Source: Streptococcus parasuis (lineage in GTDB: Bacteria; Bacillota; Bacilli; Lactobacillales; Streptococcaceae). From it: DNA of 64,000 nt. Numbering within the stretch: the stretch's first letter is position 1; each line of letters opens with the position of its first letter. The DNA lies in assembly GCF_021654455.1 (NCBI RefSeq), contig NZ_AP024276.1, forward strand, positions 682,001-746,000, written 5' to 3'. Below, one piece after another: positions 19,096 to 29,050 of this stretch. Both the position numbers and the translations under genes were made by a program. The notes beneath the pieces were generated by a model. That model made no database searches. It was not told the DNA's origin and worked only from the letters and a program-made list of their open reading frames with translations.

Positions 19096-19729
19096 AGGAT
19101 TATTGGTCATGGATGTGGATAGCACCTTGATCATGGAAGAAGGAATTGATTTATTAGGCGAGGAAGCAGGGGTAGGCGAACAGGTTGCAAGTATTACCGA
19201 GCGTGCCATGCGGGGAGAGTTAGATTTTGAAGAAGCACTTCGGGAACGTGTTGCCCTGTTAAAAGGCTTGCCAGAAACAGTTCTGGATACTATCTTAGGA
19301 CGTATTCATTTCACACCTGGGGCAGAAGAACTGGTAGCAGAGTTGCATAAGCGAGGTTATAAGGTTGCAGTTGTTTCAGGCGGCTTCCATCAAACGGTGG
19401 ATATTCTAGCGGAGCGACTCAATCTCGATTATGTTAAAGCTAACCACTTGGAAATTATCAATGGTAAATTAACAGGTCGTGTTCTTGGTGAAATTGTGAC
19501 TAAGGATGTAAAAAAAACTCAGTTGAAAGCTTGGGCTTTAGACAATGACTTAGAACTGAAGGATACGGTTGCCATGGGAGACGGAGCCAATGACCTACCT
19601 ATGATTCAGGTGGCGGGTATTGGAATTGCTTTTTGTGCTAAACCAATTGTTGAACAAGCCGCTCCTTACCGTATCACAGAGAAAAATTTGTATAAGGCGA
19701 TTGAAATTATTGATGAGGTAACTGCATGA
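19082..19729 (+). CDS. serB: phosphoserine phosphatase (HAD family)
   Basis: This 215-residue HAD phosphatase has the motif [10 protein letters not shown] (Asp11 nucleophile, Asp13), motif II SGGFHQT and motif [15 protein letters not shown]. SerB hydrolyses phosphoserine in serine synthesis. It is embedded between hisD and hisB with overlaps on both sides (14 and 4 bp), so it must be expressed with the his genes. A HAD phosphatase here could alternatively act on histidinol phosphate, but the sequence resembles SerB and a PHP-type HisK is next door. Confidence 0.88.
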   Translation: MKKVKGLLVMDVDSTLIMEEGIDLLGEEAGVGEQVASITERAMRGELDFEEALRERVALLKGLPETVLDTILGRIHFTPGAEELVAELHKRGYKVAVVSGGFHQTVDILAERLNLDYVKANHLEIINGKLTGRVLGEIVTKDVKKTQLKAWALDNDLELKDTVAMGDGANDLPMIQVAGIGIAFCAKPIVEQAAPYRITEKNLYKAIEIIDEVTA

Positions 19730-20310
19730 GACAAGCATGTATTGAACGTAACACTTTTGAAACAAAAATCAAGTTGACGGTAAATCTGGATCAGCAAGAA
19801 CCTGTTGAGATTGCAACAGGTGTAGGTTTTTTTGACCATATGCTGACGCTTTTCGCCCGTCATAGTCGCATTTCACTCCTTGTTACTGTAGATGGAGATA
19901 CTTGGGTGGATAGTCACCATACTGTTGAGGATGTGGGAATTGTTTTAGGACAAGCTATAAGAGAAGCCTTAGGTAAAAAAGAAGGCATCAACCGCTATGG
20001 AACTAGCTTTGTACCCATGGATGAAACGCTTGGAATGGCTAGTCTTGATCTTTCTGGTCGTTCTTACCTGGTTTTTGATGCTCATTTTGACAATCCAAAA
20101 TTAGGAGATTTTGATACTGAATTAGTGGAAGAATTCTTTCAAGCGTTGGCCTTCAATCTACAAATGAATCTCCACTTAAAAATATTACATGGAAAGAATA
20201 GTCATCACAAATCAGAAAGTTTATTCAAGGCTACTGGTCGTGCTTTACGAGAAGCAATCACGATAAACCCTGAGATTCAAGGGGTTAACTCAACAAAAGG
20301 GATCTTGTAA
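19726..20310 (+). CDS. hisB: imidazoleglycerol-phosphate dehydratase
   Basis: This 194-residue monofunctional dehydratase forms imidazole-acetol phosphate. Metal-binding motifs [13 protein letters not shown] and [11 protein letters not shown], and the later [17 protein letters not shown], are present. The histidinol-phosphatase domain found fused to HisB in enterobacteria is absent, consistent with separate HisK. It overlaps serB by 4 bp. Confidence 0.95.
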   Translation: MRQACIERNTFETKIKLTVNLDQQEPVEIATGVGFFDHMLTLFARHSRISLLVTVDGDTWVDSHHTVEDVGIVLGQAIREALGKKEGINRYGTSFVPMDETLGMASLDLSGRSYLVFDAHFDNPKLGDFDTELVEEFFQALAFNLQMNLHLKILHGKNSHHKSESLFKATGRALREAITINPEIQGVNSTKGIL

Positions 20311-20311
20311 G

Positions 20312-20938
20312 ATGATGATTGTAATTGATTATGATGCTGGAAATACTGCAAATGTATTGCGAGCTTTAAAGAGTATTGGGGTAGAAGCAGTATTGTCTGC
20401 AAATCCAGAGAAAATTCGGAAGGCCCAAGGATTAATATTGCCTGGAGTAGGAGCCTTTCCTTCTGCAATGGCGGAGTTGGAAAAACGCCAACTCATCCCA
20501 GCCATTAAGGAGGCTGTAGCTGGTGGAACACCACTCTTGGGAATTTGTCTCGGGATGCAGTTGCTTCTTGAAGAAGGATTGGAACACCAGCCAACTCAAG
20601 GTTTAGGACTGATTCCTGGAACGTGTCGGCCAATCCTACCAGAGGCTGGATATCCTGTCCCCCACATGGGATGGAATGTTTTGCAAACGAGACAACAGAA
20701 TCCACTCACTAGTGATTTAGATGGAAAATCTGTCTATTTTGTCCATAGTTATTTTACAGATATTCCCAATAAATATTTGGATGTAACGGCCTCTTATAGC
20801 CAAGAAATTCCAGCTATGATATCCAAAGAAAAAGTGTATGGTGCGCAATTTCACCCTGAAAAATCAGGTGAGATTGGCCTAGGTATTTTGCGGAATTTTG
20901 CTCAAGTTTGTCAACTAGAAAGTAGAGGTGGGATATGA
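20312..20938 (+). CDS. hisH: imidazole glycerol phosphate synthase, glutaminase subunit
   Basis: This 208-residue class I glutamine amidotransferase supplies ammonia to HisF. The nucleophile motif is [11 protein letters not shown], the oxyanion motif is [11 protein letters not shown], and the catalytic His-x-Glu is in FHPEKSG. Two adjacent ATGs (20312, 20315) could serve as start. It overlaps hisA by 4 bp. Confidence 0.95.
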   Translation: MMIVIDYDAGNTANVLRALKSIGVEAVLSANPEKIRKAQGLILPGVGAFPSAMAELEKRQLIPAIKEAVAGGTPLLGICLGMQLLLEEGLEHQPTQGLGLIPGTCRPILPEAGYPVPHMGWNVLQTRQQNPLTSDLDGKSVYFVHSYFTDIPNKYLDVTASYSQEIPAMISKEKVYGAQFHPEKSGEIGLGILRNFAQVCQLESRGGI

Positions 20939-21654
20939 AGATTTATCCAGCCATAGATATAAGAGAAGGTCGCGCTGTTCGTCTGTTCAAAGGAGACTTT
21001 CGTCAAGAGACAGTTGTTAATCCAGATGTGATTGGACAAGCTAAACTATTCAAAGAAGCTGGTATTGATTTTATCCATGTTGTGGATTTGGATGGAGCTT
21101 TGGAAGGGCGGGCTGCCAACCGTGATTTAATTGCTCAGTTAAAACAGGAGACCGATTTGAACATACAAGTTGGTGGGGGAATTCGCACCATTGAGCAGAT
21201 TGCGGACTATTTGGAAGTTGGTATTGATCGTGTGATTATTGGTTCTATGGCTGTCAAAAATCCTTCTTTTGTGCAAGAGGCACTAGCTCAGTTTGGCAGT
21301 GATAGAATCGTTGTAGGGATTGATGCAAAATTTGGTCGTGTCGCAACGGAAGGGTGGCTTGAAACCAGTGATGTAGACTTTGTTCAGCTTGCTTTAGAAA
21401 TGGAAAAAATTGGTGTCCGCTTATTTGTTTATACAGATGTAGATCGCGATGGAACGCTAGCAGGTCCCAACTTTGCTCATTACAAAGAGTTAATTGCAAA
21501 ACTCACAAGTGCTAAAGTAATTGCTTCTGGTGGTATTCATGCTCTCAGTGATTTGGAACAATTAAAAGCAATTGGTGTTTACGGTACGATCGTAGGCAAG
21601 GCTTATTATAGTGGAAGAATTAGCCTTGCTGAACTGGTTGAAGTGGAGGAATAA
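20935..21654 (+). CDS. hisA: ProFAR isomerase
   Basis: This 239-residue TIM-barrel isomerase opens the ribose ring of ProFAR to PRFAR. The N-terminal catalytic Asp is in [15 protein letters not shown]; phosphate loops are QVGGGIRT and ASGGIHAL. The HisF paralogue follows 2 nt later. Confidence 0.95.
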   Translation: MKIYPAIDIREGRAVRLFKGDFRQETVVNPDVIGQAKLFKEAGIDFIHVVDLDGALEGRAANRDLIAQLKQETDLNIQVGGGIRTIEQIADYLEVGIDRVIIGSMAVKNPSFVQEALAQFGSDRIVVGIDAKFGRVATEGWLETSDVDFVQLALEMEKIGVRLFVYTDVDRDGTLAGPNFAHYKELIAKLTSAKVIASGGIHALSDLEQLKAIGVYGTIVGKAYYSGRISLAELVEVEE

Positions 21655-21655
21655 T

Positions 21656-22414
21656 ATGTTAGCGAAACGCATTATTCCTTGCCTTGATGTCAAAGACGGC
21701 CGAGTGGTTAAAGGCGTTAATTTTGTCAATTTAACTGATGTGGGGGATCCTGTTGATGCTGCCAAAGCCTATTATGAAGCTGGTTGTGATGAACTAGTTT
21801 TCCTTGATATTACGGCAACCCATGAAGAACGAGATACGACTGTTGATATGGTACGCCGAGTTGCAGAGCAGGTTTTTATTCCTTTTACAGTTGGTGGAGG
21901 TATTCGGTCGGTCGAAGATATGAATAAGATGCTAAAGGCTGGTGCCGACAAGGTTTCTGTAAATTCATCAGCTGTTGCAAATCCACAACTCATTGCGGAC
22001 TGTGCAGAAAAGTTTGGTAATCAATGTGTAGTGGTGGCAATAGATGCAAAAAAAGTAGAGGATGGTTCCTGGCATGTCTTTGTAGCAGGTGGTAGAAAAG
22101 ATACAGGTATTGACCTACTTGACTGGGCCAAAAAGGTAGTTTCCCTTGGTGCTGGTGAAATCCTTTTAACCAGCATGGATAAGGATGGCACCAAGTCTGG
22201 TTTTGATATCGAAATGCTCAATGCTGTGGCTAATGTAGTGACGGTTCCGATCATTGCTTCAGGTGGTGCGGGCAATAGCCAACATATCTTAGAGGTTTTT
22301 GAACAAACTCCTGCTACTGGAGCGTTGGCTGCTTCTATATTTCACTATGGTGAAGTGAGCATTGCTGATACTAAGCAGGCTATGCGACAAAGTGGAATAG
22401 AGGTAAGAGTGTGA
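21656..22414 (+). CDS. hisF: imidazole glycerol phosphate synthase, cyclase subunit
   Basis: This 252-residue TIM barrel uses ammonia from HisH to make imidazoleglycerol phosphate and [53 protein letters not shown] and IASGGAG are characteristic. The start at 21656 has GGAGG 5-8 nt upstream; a longer frame lies in hisA. Its stop overlaps the hisI start by one base (TGATG). Confidence 0.95.
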   Translation: MLAKRIIPCLDVKDGRVVKGVNFVNLTDVGDPVDAAKAYYEAGCDELVFLDITATHEERDTTVDMVRRVAEQVFIPFTVGGGIRSVEDMNKMLKAGADKVSVNSSAVANPQLIADCAEKFGNQCVVVAIDAKKVEDGSWHVFVAGGRKDTGIDLLDWAKKVVSLGAGEILLTSMDKDGTKSGFDIEMLNAVANVVTVPIIASGGAGNSQHILEVFEQTPATGALAASIFHYGEVSIADTKQAMRQSGIEVRV

Positions 22415-22728
22415 TGGTACAGTTAAATTTTGAAAAGCAGGGGGGACTGATACCTGTGATTGTTACAGACTACCAAACAGGTCAGGTCCTCATGCTCGCT
22501 TACATGAATCAAGATGCCTATGAAAAAACACTAAGTACCAGGCAAATGCACTACTGGAGTCGTTCTCGCCAGGAGCTTTGGCATAAAGGCGCAACGAGTG
22601 GACATTTTCAAGAGGTAGTCTCCATAAAAACGGATTGTGACAATGATACTCTCCTGGTATCCGTTCGACAAACAGTTGCTGCCTGCCACACAGGTGCATA
22701 CAGTTGTTTCTTTAATGATATTTTGTAA
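22414..22728 (+). CDS. hisI: phosphoribosyl-AMP cyclohydrolase
   Basis: This 104-residue zinc-dependent cyclohydrolase has MLAYMNQDAYEKT, HYWSRSRQELWHKGATSGH and the metal-binding DCDNDTLL and CHTG motifs. It is separate from HisE, in contrast to the fused enterobacterial protein. ATG 22414 is preferred; GTG 22411 in frame is possible. Confidence 0.94.
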   Translation: MVQLNFEKQGGLIPVIVTDYQTGQVLMLAYMNQDAYEKTLSTRQMHYWSRSRQELWHKGATSGHFQEVVSIKTDCDNDTLLVSVRQTVAACHTGAYSCFFNDIL

Positions 22729-22742
22729 GGAAAGGAAAAAAG

Positions 22743-23057
22743 ATGCTCAATACCCTATATCAAGAAGCTCTAGATCGTAAAACCAACCCCAGAGAGGGTT
22801 CTTATACCAATTACCTTTATACCAAAGGCTTGGATAAAATCTTGAAAAAAGTCGGAGAAGAATCGACAGAAGTTGTACTCGCTGCAAAAAATGCAGATAA
22901 AGATGAAATTTCTCAAGAAGTTGCTGATTTGCTCTACCATTTAGCAGTACTTTTAGTGGAAACAGAAGTATCACCTCAAGATGTAGAAGCTGTATTAATT
23001 GAACGTCAAGGAAAAATAAGTAAAACAACCGACAGAAAAGAAATCAGCAATTACTAG
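22743..23057 (+). CDS. hisE: phosphoribosyl-ATP pyrophosphatase
   Basis: This 104-residue all-alpha pyrophosphatase of the MazG-like superfamily carries EGSYTNYLYTKGLDKILKK, VGEESTEVVLAAKN and EVADLLYHLAVLL with the metal-binding acidic residues. It is the last gene of the his operon; a strong AAGGAAAGGA ribosome site precedes it. No strong terminator follows immediately. Confidence 0.94.
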   Translation: MLNTLYQEALDRKTNPREGSYTNYLYTKGLDKILKKVGEESTEVVLAAKNADKDEISQEVADLLYHLAVLLVETEVSPQDVEAVLIERQGKISKTTDRKEISNY

Positions 23058-23694
23058 TGAATTTAGGGGAGCTAATTTAGGGGAACTAATCGAAAGAAAT
23101 TAATATCTTTGATTTCCGTTACTTCCAGTTAACCAATATGTTTAAGTTAGGCTAGGGTAGGGTAGTAAATCTTTGACTTACACTCTTCGAAAATCAAAAT
23201 TATCCGTTGACAAGAGCCTTGATGAGTGGAGTGGGAAAGACATTGACCAGGTCAAAAAGAGTTCCTCTCACTTCCAAATATGTAGGTTCGGGCTTCTGTG
23301 GTCACCTTCTAATTTTACGGTGACCAGCTGGAACAGTTCACTAAACAAGCCTCACTTTTCTTTTTTAGCTCGGGTTAAAACAGTCACTTCCCTGACTGTT
23401 TTAATCCACTCCACTGGACTATTTTGACACAAACTTCGCTTGTTTTATTTCCTACCGCTAATAATCTCCCAGATTGTAAGTGCAATCAGATATGTTGACA
23501 CGAACTCTGAGAAGTGGCTCTGGGTTTGAGCCCAGCCTTAGCCTGTTATAGTCGAATGAGAAAGTAACAGAGTAATATCTTCGGTTTCATGTCCCGAAGA
23601 CAGTTCGCAATATTTCCAGACTTCAACTGTCTACCAGATAGTTGAAACTAGGCTATTTTCGATTTTCATAGAATTAGATAGTTGATGGAAATAA
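23058..23694. repeat. gene-free mosaic of short intergenic repeats
   Basis: No plausible gene is seen; the one 84-codon frame here has no ribosome site and is made of repeat sequence. Visible parts are a doubled TTAGGGGA[A/G]CTAAT motif (23066-23095), a hairpin AAAACAGTCA/TGACTGTTTT (about 23376-23402), a GTCCAGTGGA-like palindrome, and a 46-nt unit (23492-23537) that recurs at 38296-38341 with 4 differences. A TATAGTCGAATGA half-end like that of the MITE at 62.35 kb begins near 23547. Confidence 0.6.
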
Positions 23695-23731
23695 AAATCA
23701 GATGTTCATTGTTATGAGCATCTGATTTTTT
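23695..23731 (-). terminator. terminator of murT-gatD
   Basis: The inverted repeat AATCAGATGTTCAT / ATGAGCATCTGATT is flanked by A and T runs. It lies about 55 nt after the gatD stop on the minus strand. Confidence 0.8.
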
Positions 23732-23784
23732 TGGCTGAAAAAATTTCTCGAGTATAATATCGAAAAATCAATCTCTGATTGAAA

Positions 23785-24570
23785 TTACTTTTCAAATTCT
23801 GCTTTGCTTTTAACATCGCCGTATTCTTCAGCAACTTCTTTACTGAGAATGTCTGCGTAGCTTGCAAGTGGGATGTCTTGACCATATTTTTTACGGAGAG
23901 CTGTTGTGACTAACCGATACGCTAAGTTGGCATTGCGAGACAAGATGGGACCATGGAAGTAGCTACCAAAGGTATTTTTGTAATGCATACCCTCTCCTCC
24001 ATCTTCCTTGTTGTTCCCATTACCATAGACAACATTACCTAGCGGTTTCTGATTATCAGCCAAGAAAGTTCGACCTTGGTGATTTTCAAATCCATAGTAG
24101 GTCTCATTAAATTCATCATTATGAATTTTGATATCCCCAATATAGCGATTATTAGTCTGGTTGAGTGTATAATGACCTAAAATGCCTAAACCGTCAATTT
24201 TACGTCCACCTGCTTCAATATAATATTGACCGAGTAATTGGAATCCTCCACATATGGCTAGCATGACACCATCGTTTTCGATGAAGTCTGCCAGGCTGTC
24301 TTTTTTAGTTGGTAAATCTTTTGCAAGAATAGATTGTTCATAGTCCTGTCCACCGCCGAAAAAGGCGATGTCGTAGAAATCCTTGTCAAATTCATCTGTC
24401 AGGGAAACGATGTCCACCTGAACTCGCGCCCCCAGCTTTTCAGCAACATATTTGAGCATAAGAATATTGCCATTATCACCATAGGTATTCATCAAGTCGC
24501 CGTAAAGGTGAGCGATATGGAGATCGTATTGATAGTCTTTATCAGGGCTTTTTAAAGAGGTATAGACCAT
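23785..24570 (-). CDS. gatD: lipid II isoglutaminyl synthase, glutaminase subunit GatD
   Basis: This 261-residue class I glutamine amidotransferase-like protein releases ammonia from glutamine so that MurT can amidate the alpha-carboxyl of D-Glu in lipid II. The nucleophile is in [14 protein letters not shown] (Cys107), preceded by [11 protein letters not shown]; conserved NHQGRTF and YGNGNN follow. It overlaps murT by one base. Amidated stem peptides are needed for efficient crosslinking in streptococci, so the pair is likely essential. Confidence 0.94.
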   Translation of the reverse strand: MVYTSLKSPDKDYQYDLHIAHLYGDLMNTYGDNGNILMLKYVAEKLGARVQVDIVSLTDEFDKDFYDIAFFGGGQDYEQSILAKDLPTKKDSLADFIENDGVMLAICGGFQLLGQYYIEAGGRKIDGLGILGHYTLNQTNNRYIGDIKIHNDEFNETYYGFENHQGRTFLADNQKPLGNVVYGNGNNKEDGGEGMHYKNTFGSYFHGPILSRNANLAYRLVTTALRKKYGQDIPLASYADILSKEVAEEYGDVKSKAEFEK

Positions 24571-25913
24571 TATTTCATCTCCTTTCCAACGGCTTGACGC
24601 TGAGCGAGTAGGTCACGAAATTCCAACATAGCTGTATATGTAGCCAATATATAGGCGTGTTGGCTACTAGATTGCTCTATTAAGCTCACGATGTCTTCCA
24701 GTTTAGGTGTTTCAGCAATCTGGTTTTCAGGAAAACCAGTCACACGTAGGCGACGGGCAATCTCTGATGAACGAACCCCACCAGCAAACACTTGTGGAAT
24801 GTCCATTTGGGTTATTTGCTCAAAGTCTGCATCCCAAATCCAGCTGGTATCAATACCGTCAGCGTAGTTGGCGTTAAGTAGGACTGACAAACTAAAGTCA
24901 TATGGGGCCAATTTCATCATTTCAATGGCTTGAGTTGCACCTACTGGATTTTTGATAAGGACAAGTGTGCAATCCTTATCTCCTAACTTAAAGGTTTCTT
25001 GGCGACCAAACACTGCCTTAGATTTATCAAAACCGGCCTTGATTTTTTCCGGTGCAACACCGAAAAATTCAGCGACACTGACTGCTGCAAGAGCATTATA
25101 AATATTGTATAAACCACCGATATTGATTTTATAGTCTTGACCATCAATCACGAACGTAGAAGAAGTATTGGTAATTTCCTTTAACTCAGTCAACTTGTAG
25201 TCCAGCTCAGGTCTGCTAAAGCCACAGTTGGTACAAATATAGTTTCCTAAGTTAGCATAGGTATTGAGCTTGTACTGGATAATCTGGTGGCAATGTGGGC
25301 AAAGAACGCCTTCAGTATTGTAATGGGCCAGTCGTGGCTCATGCTCTTCCGTTGCAAAACCGTAGTATTTAACTGGATTGATAACAGAAGTTGAATTGAA
25401 GAGCGGGCTATCACCATTTGCCAATATAGTTGCTTGAGGAGCCTTGGCTGCCCCGTCCAAAATCATCTGATAGGTTGTATAAATTTCACCGTAGCGATCC
25501 ATTTGATCACGGAAGATATTGGTAAAAACGATTAAGCTTGGTTTAATAAAGTCTGTAACACGTGCAAGGCTGGCTTCGTCAATTTCCAAGACAGCAATTT
25601 TTTTGCCATTCTTATTTTTCTTAGCTGACAAAAAAGTGGCTGTAATCCCGGTAATCATATTGGCACCACTTGTGTTGGTTGTGATTTCTCCAAATGCTTC
25701 TTGGAGAATTCCAACTGTTAATGCGGTTGTCAACGTCTTGCCATTTGTTCCAGTAATGACGACAACTTCATAATCCTTAGCTAAACTATCTAAAATATGT
25801 TTATCGAATTTGAGGGCAATTTTGCCAGGAAGGGTCGTTCCACGTCCAAGTTTTTTTAAGATAAATTGACTGGATTTCCCTGCTGCAATCCCTAGTAATG
25901 TATTTATTTTCAT
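24570..25913 (-). CDS. murT: lipid II isoglutaminyl synthase, ligase subunit MurT
   Basis: This 447-residue Mur-ligase-like ATP-dependent amidating enzyme has the P-loop [15 protein letters not shown] (about 51-65), an inserted zinc ribbon with Cys205, Cys208, Cys227 and Cys230 (CPHC..CTNC), and the C-terminal MurT-specific domain. It works with GatD, encoded next in the same unit. It is transcribed divergently from cdaA, with about 170 nt of AT-rich promoter DNA between. Confidence 0.95.
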   Translation of the reverse strand: MKINTLLGIAAGKSSQFILKKLGRGTTLPGKIALKFDKHILDSLAKDYEVVVITGTNGKTLTTALTVGILQEAFGEITTNTSGANMITGITATFLSAKKNKNGKKIAVLEIDEASLARVTDFIKPSLIVFTNIFRDQMDRYGEIYTTYQMILDGAAKAPQATILANGDSPLFNSTSVINPVKYYGFATEEHEPRLAHYNTEGVLCPHCHQIIQYKLNTYANLGNYICTNCGFSRPELDYKLTELKEITNTSSTFVIDGQDYKINIGGLYNIYNALAAVSVAEFFGVAPEKIKAGFDKSKAVFGRQETFKLGDKDCTLVLIKNPVGATQAIEMMKLAPYDFSLSVLLNANYADGIDTSWIWDADFEQITQMDIPQVFAGGVRSSEIARRLRVTGFPENQIAETPKLEDIVSLIEQSSSQHAYILATYTAMLEFRDLLAQRQAVGKEMK

Positions 25914-26037
25914 GGGACTATTTTAACATAAAATATACTGTTTATCTATTATGGAACTATGAGATACTTCACAATGATATGTCACTTTTTTTATCAGTTA
26001 AAGAGAGCTCGGTCTCATATTTGTGACTAATTTGTGA

Positions 26038-26043
26038 TATAAT
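26038..26043 (+). promoter_or_regulatory. cdaA promoter -10
   Basis: TGATATAAT lies about 43 nt before the cdaA start. The -35 is not clear. It marks the start of the cdaA-cdaR-glmM unit. Confidence 0.5.
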
Positions 26044-26085
26044 AGAAACACTACTGTGTTATACTTTAGAAAGTGTGAGGTATAC

Positions 26086-26937
26086 ATGATAAACTTAAAC
26101 CAATTATTTGATTCAGGCTATTGGTCAAGTTTGATAGCAAGTCCATGGACTGCTCTTCTTCACCTAATAGATATTAGTATTGTTGCTTATTTGATTTATA
26201 ATTTTAGTAAGGCCATCGCTGGAACTAAGATTATGACCCTCATTCGAGGAGTATTTCTTTTTATTATTGCTCAAATCGTAGCAAGTATTTTTGGCTTACA
26301 AACGATAGCTTGGTTGATTAACCAAGTTATCACTTATGGTGTCATTGCAGCGGTTGTTATCTTTGCTCCTGAATTTCGAGCTATGTTGGAAAAGCTTGGG
26401 CGAACAACTCAGATTTTTACGACAAATACCGTCAGTGCGGAAGAAAAATTAATAGTTGCCTTTCTTAAGTCGGTAGCTTACATGTCCCCACGGAAAATCG
26501 GAGCCTTAGTGGCGGTTGAGCAAGCGCAAACCTTGCAGGAGTATCGTTCTACCGGAATTCCATTAAATGCAGATGTGTCCAGGGAATTGTTAATTAATAT
26601 TTTTATTCCCAATACACCTTTGCATGATGGGGCAGTTATCGTTAAGGAGGACAAAATCGCAGTAGCTTGTGCCTATTTGCCTCTGTCTGAAAGTGCAGGG
26701 ATATCTAAGGAATTTGGGACGCGACACCGCGCTGCGATTGGATTATCGGAAGTGTCAGACGCCTTTGTCTTTATTGTTTCAGAGGAAACGGGCAGTATCT
26801 CTATTGCACATAATGGCATTTTCAAACATGATCTGACCTTAGAAGAGTTTGAAGCAGAGTTACGGGCTACTTTTATTCGAGAACCTGATGTCAAACAATC
26901 TGTATGGAAACGATTGAGGGGAGGCAAGAATGAATAA
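26086..26937 (+). CDS. cdaA: diadenylate cyclase CdaA
   Basis: This 283-residue membrane enzyme makes the second messenger c-di-AMP from two ATP. Three N-terminal membrane helices (about 25-95) are followed by the DAC domain with DGAVIV (Asp181-Gly182-Ala183) and RHRAAIGLSE (213-222). The start at 26086 has GTGAGG upstream; an in-frame start at 26056 has no ribosome site. The cdaA-cdaR-glmM order is widely conserved in Firmicutes. c-di-AMP controls potassium, osmotic balance and wall homeostasis. Confidence 0.95.
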   Translation: MINLNQLFDSGYWSSLIASPWTALLHLIDISIVAYLIYNFSKAIAGTKIMTLIRGVFLFIIAQIVASIFGLQTIAWLINQVITYGVIAAVVIFAPEFRAMLEKLGRTTQIFTTNTVSAEEKLIVAFLKSVAYMSPRKIGALVAVEQAQTLQEYRSTGIPLNADVSRELLINIFIPNTPLHDGAVIVKEDKIAVACAYLPLSESAGISKEFGTRHRAAIGLSEVSDAFVFIVSEETGSISIAHNGIFKHDLTLEEFEAELRATFIREPDVKQSVWKRLRGGKNE

Positions 26938-27634
26938 AAAGTTTAGAACAGTTGGCCATCTCGCCCTATCTATTTTTTTAGCCCTCTTACTCTTTTTCTA
27001 TGCTACGACAACCAATTATAAAAATTCAGAGTCATCTGCGAGTAATACCGAATCAGAAACCTATGTTCATACTTTAAGTGGCGTCCCAATTGACATTGAA
27101 TACGACACGAATAAGTATTTTATATCTGGTTTCTCCTCAACTGTAGCTGTCGAGTTACGAGGATCCAACCGTGTACTTCTACAACGAGAATCTGATGAAT
27201 CGACTCGCACTTTTCAAGTTATTGCAGATTTAAGAGAGCTTACGGATGGCACGCAAACAGTTAAATTACAATTAGCTAATCTACCAGCGGGTGTCAGTGC
27301 CACCTTGGCACCAGATGCTATTACTGTTAAAATCGGGAAAAAAGTTAGTCAGAGTTTAGCCGTTGAAGGGGTCATTTATAGCAATCAATTGGCAAGTGGA
27401 TATAGTGTGTCTAAAGTTACTATGGATGTCAGCTCTGTAAAGGTGACTACTGATGAAGAAACCATGGCAAAAATTGATCATGTGGAAGCAGTTGCGGTTG
27501 ATATTAGTAATTTAGACTCAAATTATAGTGGTACAGCCAAGCTACAGGCAGTTGATAGTGATGGAAATGTCTTGCCAGTGGTTTTATCTGAAACAGAAGC
27601 AAATATGCAAGTCGTTGTTACACAAACAAAATAA
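26930..27634 (+). CDS. cdaR: CdaA regulator, YbbR-domain protein
   Basis: This 234-residue protein has an N-terminal signal anchor (about 10-28) and an extracytoplasmic part containing YbbR-type repeats. It interacts with and modulates CdaA. It overlaps cdaA by 8 bp. It is shorter than Bacillus CdaR (which has four YbbR repeats), as is usual for streptococci. Confidence 0.9.
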   Translation: MNKKFRTVGHLALSIFLALLLFFYATTTNYKNSESSASNTESETYVHTLSGVPIDIEYDTNKYFISGFSSTVAVELRGSNRVLLQRESDESTRTFQVIADLRELTDGTQTVKLQLANLPAGVSATLAPDAITVKIGKKVSQSLAVEGVIYSNQLASGYSVSKVTMDVSSVKVTTDEETMAKIDHVEAVAVDISNLDSNYSGTAKLQAVDSDGNVLPVVLSETEANMQVVVTQTK

Positions 27635-27647
27635 GGAATGAATAAAA

Positions 27648-29000
27648 ATGGGTAAATATTTTGGTACGGACGGTGTCCGTGGAGAAGCAAACGTAGAATT
27701 GACGCCAGAATTGGCATTTAAACTAGGTCGTTTTGGTGGCTATGTCCTTAGTCAACATGAAACGGATGTACCTCGAGTTTTCGTGGCGCGTGACACGCGT
27801 ATTTCAGGACAAATGCTTGAGTCTGCTTTGGTTGCAGGTCTTTTATCAGTAGGTATTCATGTATATAAACTTGGTGTGCTCGCAACACCTGGTGTTGCCC
27901 ACTTAGTCAAAGCAGAAAAAGCTAGCGCAGGGGTTATGATTTCTGCAAGCCACAATCCAGCACAGGATAATGGAATTAAGTTCTTTGCTGGTGATGGTTT
28001 CAAATTAGATGATGCATTGGAAGCAGAGATAGAAGCTCTTCTTGATGCGGAAGAAGATACATTACCTCGTCCATCTGCCCAAGGTTTGGGAGATGTAGTG
28101 GAGTATCCAGAAGGTCTACGCAAGTATCAACAATTTTTAGTGTCAACTGGTACTGAATTAGAAGGTATGAAAGTTGCTTTGGATACAGCTAACGGTGCAG
28201 CGGCAACATCTGCTCGCCAAATTTTTGCAGACCTAGGTGCAGATTTGACGGTTATGGCTGAAAATCCAGACGGTTTGAATATCAATGAGGGCGTTGGTTC
28301 TACGCATCCTGAAAAATTGCAAGAATTAGTTAAGGAAACAGGTAGTCAAATCGGTCTTGCTTTTGATGGTGATAGCGATCGCTTGATTGCTGTAGACGAA
28401 AATGGTGATTTAGTAGATGGCGATCGCATCATGTATATCATTGGTAAATACCTTGCTGATCGTGGTCTATTGGCTAAAAATACAATTGTGACCACAGTTA
28501 TGTCCAATCTCGGATTCCATAAGGCCTTGGATCGCGAAGGAATAGAAAAAGCTGTGACAGCAGTTGGAGACCGTTATGTGGTTGAGGAAATGCGCAAAGA
28601 AGGTTACAATATTGGTGGTGAACAATCTGGTCACGTAATTCTTATGGATTATAACACCACAGGTGATGGCCAATTGACCGCTGTGCAACTGACTAAAATC
28701 ATGAAAGAAACAGGTAAAACCTTGTCAGAATTGGCAGCAGAAGTTACGATTTATCCACAAAAATTAGTCAATATTCGTGTTGAAAACAGCATGAAGGATA
28801 AATCTATGGAGGTTCCTGCTATTGCAGCTATCATTGAAAAGATGGAGGCAGAGATGGCAGGGAATGGTCGTATTTTAGTTCGTCCAAGTGGGACTGAGCC
28901 ACTATTGCGTGTTATGGCGGAAGCCCCAACAGATGCAGAGGTTGACTATTATGTAGATACAATCGCAGATGTGGTTCGTGCTGAAATCGGTTTAGATTAA
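27648..29000 (+). CDS. glmM: phosphoglucosamine mutase
   Basis: This 450-residue alpha-D-phosphohexomutase converts glucosamine-6-phosphate to glucosamine-1-phosphate for UDP-GlcNAc and peptidoglycan. The phosphoserine loop is [16 protein letters not shown] (Ser101), the metal loop is DGDSDR, the sugar loop GEQSGH, and the phosphate loop [12 protein letters not shown]. In other Firmicutes GlmM binds and inhibits CdaA, which fits its place in the operon. Confidence 0.96.
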   Translation: MGKYFGTDGVRGEANVELTPELAFKLGRFGGYVLSQHETDVPRVFVARDTRISGQMLESALVAGLLSVGIHVYKLGVLATPGVAHLVKAEKASAGVMISASHNPAQDNGIKFFAGDGFKLDDALEAEIEALLDAEEDTLPRPSAQGLGDVVEYPEGLRKYQQFLVSTGTELEGMKVALDTANGAAATSARQIFADLGADLTVMAENPDGLNINEGVGSTHPEKLQELVKETGSQIGLAFDGDSDRLIAVDENGDLVDGDRIMYIIGKYLADRGLLAKNTIVTTVMSNLGFHKALDREGIEKAVTAVGDRYVVEEMRKEGYNIGGEQSGHVILMDYNTTGDGQLTAVQLTKIMKETGKTLSELAAEVTIYPQKLVNIRVENSMKDKSMEVPAIAAIIEKMEAEMAGNGRILVRPSGTEPLLRVMAEAPTDAEVDYYVDTIADVVRAEIGLD

Positions 29001-29009
29001 AAGAGTAAA

Positions 29010-29040
29010 CAGAGACTGGAAGAATTTCCAGCCTCTTTTG
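29010..29040 (+). terminator. glmM terminator
   Basis: GAGACTGGAA / TTCCAGCCTC forms a hairpin with a short T tail right after glmM. Confidence 0.75.
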
Positions 29041-29050
29041 TGAGGAATTT

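Noticed and set aside
19082..19729. Calling the HAD phosphatase in the his operon a histidinol-phosphatase
   Set aside because: Its motifs and length fit SerB, and a clear PHP-type HisK lies beside the operon.
23173..23427. An 84-codon frame after hisE
   Set aside because: No ribosome site, atypical composition, and it lies within a mosaic of intergenic repeats.
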